Positions 52,035 to 57,319 of a stretch of 57,319 nucleotides of DNA are shown here, one piece after another. The stretch is from the NCBI GenBank assembly GCA_903946925.1, contig CAJAXK010000151.1:1-57319 (forward strand). The letters run 5' to 3'. Under the pieces are notes generated by a model. The model was not told where the DNA came from and did no database searches. It saw nothing but the letters and a program-made list of their open reading frames with translations. The DNA is from an uncultured Bacteroidales bacterium. GTDB taxonomy: Bacteria; Bacteroidota; Bacteroidia; Bacteroidales; UBA4417. Both the position numbers and the translations under genes were made by a program. Positions within the stretch are counted from its first letter, which is position 1. Every line of letters starts with the position of its first letter.

Positions 52035-52080
52035 AAGTGCCTAATAGCCTAAAGCCTAAAAGCCTAATAACCTAAAGCCC
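52035..52080 (-). repeat. CCTAAAAG tandem array after the radical SAM gene
   Basis: Units GCCTAAA/GCCTAATA repeat five to six times. On the coding strand they read TTTAGGC and begin about 25 nt after the stop of the radical SAM gene, the same stop-adjacent pattern as elsewhere. The rest of 51736-52104 shows no gene. Confidence 0.65.
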
Positions 52081-52104
52081 GTAGTAGAACAATTTATTGC
52101 CCTA

Positions 52105-52950
52105 TCAATACCCTTCCCATTTCGAGAAATCATAACTTTTATAGGCATCGCAGCGCGAGCAAAGAGTAATTTTTTCCCTTTCGCCTTTGTTGAGGAATTC
52201 GCGGTACTGTTGGTTGGTTTCGCCAAGCCAGATTTCGGCTACGGTATTTTCTTTCACGTCACCAATTATTGACTTCCCAAAAGCATCCCAGCAACAAATG
52301 GTTGCCCTGCCATCAACCATAAAAAACATTTCGCGTTTTATTTTCGGACACGGTGCATGGTGGCACTCAGTCTGTCCCGACCATGGCCAATCGTATAGCT
52401 CGGTTATGGTTGCCGAATCGGCATACTTACTCCAATATTCAACATAATCTTTTTGCTCCGAACGGTTGCATTCCAGGTTTATCATACGCACTTCAATGTA
52501 ACACTTGCTCTGCTGACGGTTACGCTCGTCAATAAAATCGTGAATGTTCTGAACAATCTTCTCGAATTTCCCCCCTCGCCCACTTTGCAAAAATGTTTCC
52601 TCCGTAAACCCGTCGAGGCTGAACCGCACATAGTCTAATCCAGCAGAAATCAAAGCTTTAACATCGGTTTTTGACGAAAAATGGCCATTTGAATTAAACT
52701 CAACTTTGGCTGTTGGATCTAATTTTATGTAACGGATAATTTCAGGAAGTTTCAGGTCAACCGTGGGTTCGTTGATCATAAACGGGCGATAAACGATATT
52801 CCGGCCACGGCTCTCGTCAATTATTTTTTTCCAAACCCATTCCTCCATTACTTTGGGGCCGCGGTCCATTTCGTTGTGAGGACAAAAAACGCAGTGGCTG
52901 TTGCACAGTATGCTTGTTTCAATTTGGATAATTTCAGGAAATAAAACCAT
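52105..52950 (-). CDS. Radical SAM/SPASM protein
   Basis: 281 residues. The radical-SAM 4Fe-4S motif C-x3-C-x2-C is in ILCNSHCVFCPHNEM near residue 15. The barrel continues through the INEPTVDL and FNSNGHFSS segments, and a SPASM region with additional Cys runs from PCPKIKREMFFMVDGRATIC to CSRCDAYKSYDF for auxiliary clusters. Targets of SPASM proteins range from peptides to envelope glycans. The start overlaps the end of kdtA by 17 nt, so it is translated from the kdtA message. A role in LPS or envelope modification is possible from context but unproven. Confidence 0.88.
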   Translation of the reverse strand: MVLFPEIIQIETSILCNSHCVFCPHNEMDRGPKVMEEWVWKKIIDESRGRNIVYRPFMINEPTVDLKLPEIIRYIKLDPTAKVEFNSNGHFSSKTDVKALISAGLDYVRFSLDGFTEETFLQSGRGGKFEKIVQNIHDFIDERNRQQSKCYIEVRMINLECNRSEQKDYVEYWSKYADSATITELYDWPWSGQTECHHAPCPKIKREMFFMVDGRATICCWDAFGKSIIGDVKENTVAEIWLGETNQQYREFLNKGEREKITLCSRCDAYKSYDFSKWEGY

Positions 52951-54235
52951 AATTCTGTTTTAGGTGGTTATAAATACGCTCGGTTGCGCCTAAGTTATTG
53001 TAAATTAAATTTTTGGCTTTACTGCCGATCTCACTTCGGTATAAATCGTTTGTGACTAATTTTTCAAGAATTTCTTCGATTTGGGCGGCATTTTCAACGG
53101 CAAATGCACTGCCAGTTTTCATCAATTCCCCGGCTTCGAATGAATTGGAATTTACCGGGCCAAAAATTACAGGTTGGCCAAAAACAGCAGGTTCCATAAC
53201 ATTATGCACCCCCGAACTGAAACTGCCACCAACATAAGCCAGATTGGTCTGCATATAAATCCGCGCTAGCATACCAACGGTATTAATGATAGCTATCCTT
53301 TTCGCAGTACCCCCATTTTTTTCAAAATCGGTATATCGCTCACTATCCAAACCTGCCCGGTTTAAAGTGTTTTCAATGTCGGCAATATGCGATTCGTGCA
53401 ATTCGTGCGGCACCAGGATGGCAAGCAGCCCGGTATGTTTTTTCATTATATTTATAAATGCCGGTAGTAAATGTTTTTCATCGGCAGGCCAAATACTACC
53501 GGCCATAAAAACCAAGCCTCCCGGCTGTTTGAAAATTTTCACGTTGCCGGCTTTCTCCACTTTTTGGGCTTTGTTGTAAACCTGGTCGAAACGGGTGTCA
53601 CCGGTCATCGTCATACGTTCAGGAAACGGGAAAATGCGTAAAAACCTCTTTGCATCTTCGTCAGAAATGGGAAAAATATGGTCGAAACAATTGTAAAAAG
53701 ATTTGTTAAGCAATCCGGCCAAGCCTTTGTCCCTGCCTGAATTTTCGCTCAAAGTTGCAGCGGTAAGAACAGTTGGTATTTTTAATTTCGATGCCACTTT
53801 AAGATGGTTTGGCCAAACATCAAATTTTGAAATACACCACAAATCGGGTTTTAAAAGTGAAAAAAGTTTTCGCGCATTTGATCGGGAATCGAGCGGAAGA
53901 TAAATTTTTAAATCAACAAACGGATTGTTCTTCAGGAATTTGTAGCCTGATGGCGAGAAAAATGACATGATAATGTAACAATCGGGATTTGCCTTTTTCA
54001 TCTTTTCAATAATAGGCAAAGCCTGTTCGCTCTCGCCTACTGAGGAAGCATGGAAAAATATCCTGTTTTTGCCGGAAGCATTTGCGGCAAGCTCTTTTTC
54101 AATAAATTGGAATTGATTTTTGCGGCCTTCGTAGCCTGTTTTCATTTTTGCATTGAAAAACCTGCCTACGAAAAAAGCGGGTTTAAGCAAAGGAACCACA
54201 AAAATCCTATACAGAAAAAACATTAAATTACCCAT
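52934..54235 (-). CDS. kdtA: 3-deoxy-D-manno-octulosonic acid transferase (KdtA/WaaA)
   Basis: Adds Kdo to lipid IVA in lipid A-core biosynthesis on the inner membrane. 433 residues: an N-terminal membrane helix (MFFLYRIFVVPLLKP), the GT-B fold with FFHASSVGESEQALPIIEKM, MSFFSPSGYKF, AGSIWPADEKHLLPAF and VPHELHESHI, then YVGGSFSSGVHNVMEPAVFG, all typical of WaaA. The gene overlaps the radical SAM gene downstream and follows the GT9 gene by 63 nt on the same strand, giving an LPS core gene block. Confidence 0.95.
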   Translation of the reverse strand: MGNLMFFLYRIFVVPLLKPAFFVGRFFNAKMKTGYEGRKNQFQFIEKELAANASGKNRIFFHASSVGESEQALPIIEKMKKANPDCYIIMSFFSPSGYKFLKNNPFVDLKIYLPLDSRSNARKLFSLLKPDLWCISKFDVWPNHLKVASKLKIPTVLTAATLSENSGRDKGLAGLLNKSFYNCFDHIFPISDEDAKRFLRIFPFPERMTMTGDTRFDQVYNKAQKVEKAGNVKIFKQPGGLVFMAGSIWPADEKHLLPAFINIMKKHTGLLAILVPHELHESHIADIENTLNRAGLDSERYTDFEKNGGTAKRIAIINTVGMLARIYMQTNLAYVGGSFSSGVHNVMEPAVFGQPVIFGPVNSNSFEAGELMKTGSAFAVENAAQIEEILEKLVTNDLYRSEIGSKAKNLIYNNLGATERIYNHLKQNYGFIS

Positions 54236-54297
54236 TCTCGCCTGCTGCTTTCAGATTATTGGTACAACATTTATTTCAGATTTCTATTGAAACATTT

Positions 54298-55317
54298 CTA
54301 TTTGAGTAAGCTTTCCAATGCTTCTACCACATTTTCGCTATTGATGGTATTCATACAGTTAAAGTGTTTTTTCGGGCATTTGTTCAATCCATTGTGCGTA
54401 CAAGGCCTGCAAGGAATCGATTTTTCGACTACCACACTTTTTTCTGGTAACGGGAAATACCCAAGTTCCTTTACAGTCGGGCCATAGATGCCAACAACTG
54501 GCTTTTTGAATGCCTGCGCCAGATGTAGCATTCCCGAATCGTTGCCAACAAAAGCCACACATTCCGAAAGCAATGCTGCCGAATCCAGCAAACTGAATTC
54601 TCCGGCAAAATTAGCTGAAGTTGCAACAAGTCTGCTTTGAATTTCGGCACAGAGTTCCCTGTCGTTTTTCCCGCCTATAAAAGCGATCCAGCCATTCCTG
54701 TTTTTAACCAGATGTTCTGCAACTTCGGCAAACCTTTCGGGAAGCCAACGCTTGTTCGAGAAACTGGCACCCGGACAAAGTACAAATAGATTTTTATCGG
54801 AAGTATAACCGCTTAGGTTCAAAGCCTGTTTTACCTTTTCAATATTTTGGTCAGTGAAAAAAACTTCGGTCCCGGCATTGTCGTACTTTACGCCTTGTTT
54901 TTCGACAGCTTCAAAATATCGTAACAACACAGGTTTAGCCTTTCCATAAATATTTATCCCTAAATAAACCAACAAAGTACGGTGGAATAATTGCTTGCTG
55001 TAACCTGTTTTTAAAGGGATATTTAAACCCGTTTTGAGGTATAAACTTCTGAAATTCTGATGTATATCTATTAACCAATCGTAATTTTCGAGTTTCAACC
55101 GATTTTTGAATTCTTTCAGGCTTTGCCCTTTTTCAAAAACCAGCACATTGCTGATATGAGGGTTGTAAGCAACCGTTTCGAGAAATTGTTTTTTGACCAT
55201 GAAATCAATCTGTGCTTCGGGATATTTTTGCCTCACACAGCGTATCAAAGCCGAGGTAAGGATAATATCGCCGATGGAACTCAGCCTGATTATTAGTATT
55301 TTATATGGTTTTTCCAA
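54298..55317 (-). CDS. Glycosyltransferase family 9 (heptosyltransferase-like)
   Basis: 339 residues, GT-B fold. The N-terminal IIRLSSIGDIILTSALI is the GT9 donor-lobe signature, ALNLSGYTSDKNLFVLCPGA and FGNDS-like VGNDSGMLHLAQAFKKPV are the C-terminal nucleotide-sugar region, and CRPCTHNGLNKCPKKHFNCM is a Cys-rich tail segment common in such enzymes. By family it transfers a heptose or similar sugar to the lipopolysaccharide inner core. A -7 box lies 18-25 nt upstream, and kdtA follows 63 nt downstream. Confidence 0.9.
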   Translation of the reverse strand: MEKPYKILIIRLSSIGDIILTSALIRCVRQKYPEAQIDFMVKKQFLETVAYNPHISNVLVFEKGQSLKEFKNRLKLENYDWLIDIHQNFRSLYLKTGLNIPLKTGYSKQLFHRTLLVYLGINIYGKAKPVLLRYFEAVEKQGVKYDNAGTEVFFTDQNIEKVKQALNLSGYTSDKNLFVLCPGASFSNKRWLPERFAEVAEHLVKNRNGWIAFIGGKNDRELCAEIQSRLVATSANFAGEFSLLDSAALLSECVAFVGNDSGMLHLAQAFKKPVVGIYGPTVKELGYFPLPEKSVVVEKSIPCRPCTHNGLNKCPKKHFNCMNTINSENVVEALESLLK

Positions 55318-55334
55318 GGTTTTTTATTGGTGCG

Positions 55335-55342
55335 CAAAGGTA
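55335..55342 (-). promoter_or_regulatory. Putative -7 box of the GT9-kdtA block
   Basis: CAAAGGTA on the plus strand is TACCTTTG on the minus strand, a TAnnTTTG match 18 nt before the start at 55317. Confidence 0.5.
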
Positions 55343-55485
55343 AAGTAAAATAGTTCACTATTGGTTGGTGTCTGTACTTTTGTAAATATTAGGTCAATAC
55401 GCCTTTCGCAAAACCAGGGAATACAATGGGTAAAATATATCCCGAATTTTCTTCTTTCCAACAAATACAAGTTACCCAAAAAGGA

Positions 55486-55547
55486 AAAGCGGATAAAAAG
55501 GAAAAGAAAATCCTGGTTTCAGCAGGTTTATCCTTTTTATCCGCTTT
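55486..55547 (-). terminator. Perfect 17-bp inverted repeat, probable terminator of the MFS gene
   Basis: AAAGCGGATAAAAAGGA (55486-55502) pairs perfectly with TCCTTTTTATCCGCTTT (55531-55547). The loop contains a second small stem (CCTG/CAGG). It lies ~40 nt past the stop of the MFS gene and, on that strand, ends in TTCCTTTTTG. The length and perfection of the stem are unusual. Confidence 0.6.
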
Positions 55548-55585
55548 ACTATTTCAAATTTACTTTTTCAGGCAAGGTGCCTTGC

Positions 55586-56878
55586 TTATACTTTATTTTC
55601 CTTTATGAACAATGCACTTATTGCGCCTAAGAACATACTAACCCCCGCCATTACAATGCACAGTATCGGGTTGTCGGCAAAGAAATATTTTAATATCAGG
55701 CCACTAAAAATACCGCTCACTATTTGAGGGATAGTTATTGACATATTGAACAATCCCATATAAATCCCCATCCTTTTAGGTGGGATGGAACTTGCCAACA
55801 TGGCATAAGGCATGGCCAGAATACTTCCCCAGGCAAAACCTATGCCTATCATTGGAATTATCAGGTAATTGGGGTCGCTGAACACAAGGAACGATAACAA
55901 GGAAATGCCGCCAATGCTGAGTGCCATTGCATGTGTAACTTTTTTCGAAAGCCGTTTTGCAACCACTGGCAGCAACATGGCAATTATGGCCGAAACGCCG
56001 TTATAAACCCCAAAAAGTATCCCAACCCAGTTGCCTGCTTCCTGAAATGCGGGTGAATTTGGGTCCGAAGTGCCGTAAAATTTCAAAGCAACGGCTGGTG
56101 TGGTGTAAACCCACATCGAAAATAAAGCAAACCAACTGAAAAACTGAACGAGCAATAATTTTATCATGATTGGTGGAATGAAAAACTTTTTAGGTTTTTC
56201 CTCTACCTCGGCACTTTTCACCAATTCGTCGGGTGGGTATTCGGTTGTAGTGAAAACCGTCCACATAATAGTTGACAACAACACAAAGGCACCAAAATAA
56301 AACGAAAAAGTAACGTTATCGGGAACAAGGCCTGCTGCACCTGCATCTTTTGAAACTCCGAACCAATTTCCTAAGATATAGGGAAGCCACGACCCAACCA
56401 CAGCGCCAATCCCAATCAACAATGTTTGAACCGAAAATCCCAGAGTATGCTGTTCTACCGGAAGTTTATCAGCTACCAAGGCGCGGAACGGCTCCATCGA
56501 AATATTGATAGATGCGTCCATTATCATTAAGAGGCCGCCACCGATAAACATGGGTGCGATAAACGAGGCTAAATGTGGCGCGTTGGGCATCAGCACAAGT
56601 GCAATGCTTGTCAACAAAGCCCCAACAAGAAAATACGGTCTGCGCCTTCCTAAGCGGCACCAGGTTTTGTCGCTCATATAACCGATTATCGGCTGGATGA
56701 TCATACCGGTAATTGGGGCTACAAGCCAAAACCAGCTAAGGTGGTGAACATCGGCGCCGAAAGTCAACAATATACGTGAGGCATTCCCGTTTTGCAGCGC
56801 AAAACCAAATTGTATGCCCATAAACCCGAAACTCATGTTCCAGATTTGCCCAAATGAAAGGCGAGGTCTTTTTCCCAT
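55586..56878 (-). CDS. MFS transporter, SLC45/glycoside-uptake type
   Basis: 430 residues with twelve predicted membrane helices. The N-terminal WNMSFGFMGIQFGFALQNGN and the TM2-3 loop SDKTWCRLGRRRPYFLVGAL are characteristic of SLC45/GPH-like sugar permeases; TM5 has FRALVADKLP and the second half GIGFAWGSILAMPYAMLA and PPKRMGIYMGLFN. Members transport maltose, sucrose or related disaccharides with protons. It has its own -7 box and a terminator-like hairpin, and no hydrolase neighbour that would reveal the sugar. Confidence 0.85.
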   Translation of the reverse strand: MGKRPRLSFGQIWNMSFGFMGIQFGFALQNGNASRILLTFGADVHHLSWFWLVAPITGMIIQPIIGYMSDKTWCRLGRRRPYFLVGALLTSIALVLMPNAPHLASFIAPMFIGGGLLMIMDASINISMEPFRALVADKLPVEQHTLGFSVQTLLIGIGAVVGSWLPYILGNWFGVSKDAGAAGLVPDNVTFSFYFGAFVLLSTIMWTVFTTTEYPPDELVKSAEVEEKPKKFFIPPIMIKLLLVQFFSWFALFSMWVYTTPAVALKFYGTSDPNSPAFQEAGNWVGILFGVYNGVSAIIAMLLPVVAKRLSKKVTHAMALSIGGISLLSFLVFSDPNYLIIPMIGIGFAWGSILAMPYAMLASSIPPKRMGIYMGLFNMSITIPQIVSGIFSGLILKYFFADNPILCIVMAGVSMFLGAISALFIKENKV

Positions 56879-56909
56879 AGCTCTGAATAATTATCGTGTA
56901 GCGATACCA

Positions 56910-56917
56910 CAAAAATA
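56910..56917 (-). promoter_or_regulatory. Putative -7 box of the MFS gene
   Basis: CAAAAATA on the plus strand is TATTTTTG on the minus strand, a TAnnTTTG match 32 nt before the ATG at 56878. Confidence 0.5.
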
Positions 56918-57117
56918 TTATTTCATTTGGAATATCTAAGGTAAATATTTAAAAATTATTGGTTTCGGGGTTTTGGTGAGAGATAATCGGTCGTAGGATT
57001 GCACTTTTCAGTATATAAGTCAAGCTATGAATGAATATTGTATTTGGAAAAAAGGGAATACGGAAGAGAACAAGCCAATTCAGCTAAACTGTAAAAGATG
57101 CATTTGAAAGTTCTTCC

Positions 57118-57319
57118 CTAAAGGCTATCCTTTCCCAATTCTTTCTTTAAAATATTCTCGAACCGTGTCCGGCTCAAATAATGGTCTTCAAGCAGCTTGC
57201 CGTCCTTTATCAAGCTAAAAGTCCCAAACCCGGAAGGTGCATTTCGGGCTTCTTCAGGTGTTAACAGCTTTGTGACTTTCATTTCTATACCATAATCCGA
57301 GGCTGCTTGCACCAAATCA
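57118..57319 (-). CDS. 3' end of a gene cut by the window, possibly YoaP-like GNAT
   Basis: The last ~67 codons of a minus-strand gene that continues past the window edge; the frame is open to the boundary. The sequence VTKLLTPEEARNAPSGFGTF, then SLIKDGKLLEDHYLSRTRFE, resembles the C-terminal domain that follows the acetyltransferase domain in YoaP-type GNAT proteins (APxPF-T-x-x-x-x-G-x-x-x-x-x-x-LSxxxFE). Only the tail is visible, so this is tentative. Confidence 0.45.
   Translation of the reverse strand, partial: DLVQAASDYGIEMKVTKLLTPEEARNAPSGFGTFSLIKDGKLLEDHYLSRTRFENILKKELGKDSL

Noticed and set aside
55426-55608. Plus-strand ORF of 60 codons
   Set aside because: It runs through the 17-bp inverted repeat and the 3' end of the MFS gene on the other strand.

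Overview
The window reads as a chromosomal segment of a Bacteroidetes, probably a Bacteroidales-type environmental organism. The support is: type IX secretion C-terminal sorting domains on two secreted proteins, repeated TAnnTTTG-type -7 promoter boxes instead of E. coli-type promoters, weak or absent Shine-Dalgarno sites at most genes, a xylose isomerase/symporter/AraC cluster, a fused B12-dependent isobutyryl-CoA mutase, and intergenic spaces packed with short A/T-rich tandem arrays. All identities come from reading the sequence; no database search was possible.

Layout. 1-8.3 kb: a lipoprotein, then xylose uptake and catabolism (xylB, xylA, xylE-type symporter, AraC regulator). 9.0-11.4 kb: a secreted GH2 glycosidase on the minus strand. 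11.8-16.1 kb: tRNA-Lys(CTT), a MeaB-type GTPase, a TerC membrane protein, glutamine synthetase. 16.3-20.3 kb: an IS5-type transposase remnant, a small membrane protein and icmF. 20.4-27.6 kb: a small defence-like island with an antitoxin/PIN-toxin pair, a MITE-like element, and a four-gene, translationally coupled, A/T-rich cassette. That cassette encodes a tandem GHKL ATPase/histidine kinase, a receiver protein with an unknown effector domain, an unknown His-rich protein and an orphan N6-adenine methyltransferase. 27.7-40.8 kb: a minus-strand leucine/isovalerate catabolic cluster (MCC beta, methylglutaconyl-CoA hydratase, MCC alpha, acyl-CoA dehydrogenase, HMG-CoA lyase, a secreted hydrolase, 3-oxoacid CoA-transferase A and B). 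Two four-helix-bundle (S23-like) ORFs and a DinD/YopX-like/nuclease-like island interrupt it. 41-50.6 kb: pepP, a hydrolase, an SDR protein, two T9SS cargo proteins, hsp20, an RluE-type pseudouridine synthase and a MORN-repeat protein. 50.9-57.3 kb (minus strand): a CDF transporter, radical SAM/SPASM, KdtA, a GT9 heptosyltransferase-like enzyme, an SLC45-like MFS permease and a gene cut by the window edge.

How genes work together. The xyl genes take up xylose and convert it to xylulose 5-phosphate. The leucine cluster can take 3-methylcrotonyl-CoA through methylglutaconyl-CoA and HMG-CoA to acetyl-CoA and acetoacetate, which the CoA-transferase activates. IcmF could connect branched and straight acyl-CoAs. 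KdtA, the GT9 enzyme and perhaps the radical SAM protein fit cell-envelope (LPS core) work.

Two things stand out as possibly undescribed. (1) The cassette at 21587-27578 looks like a two-component (His-Asp) signalling module wired to a DNA methyltransferase. (2) Both S23-like ORFs in the leucine operon sit between inverted arrays of a short repeat. The repeat differs at each site (a 9-bp unit at one, a 7-bp unit at the other), and the arrays fill the gap between the upstream stop codon and the next gene. Several other intergenic gaps hold the same kind of inverted array pair without an ORF. The architecture recalls 23S rRNA intervening sequences, moved into mRNA spacers.
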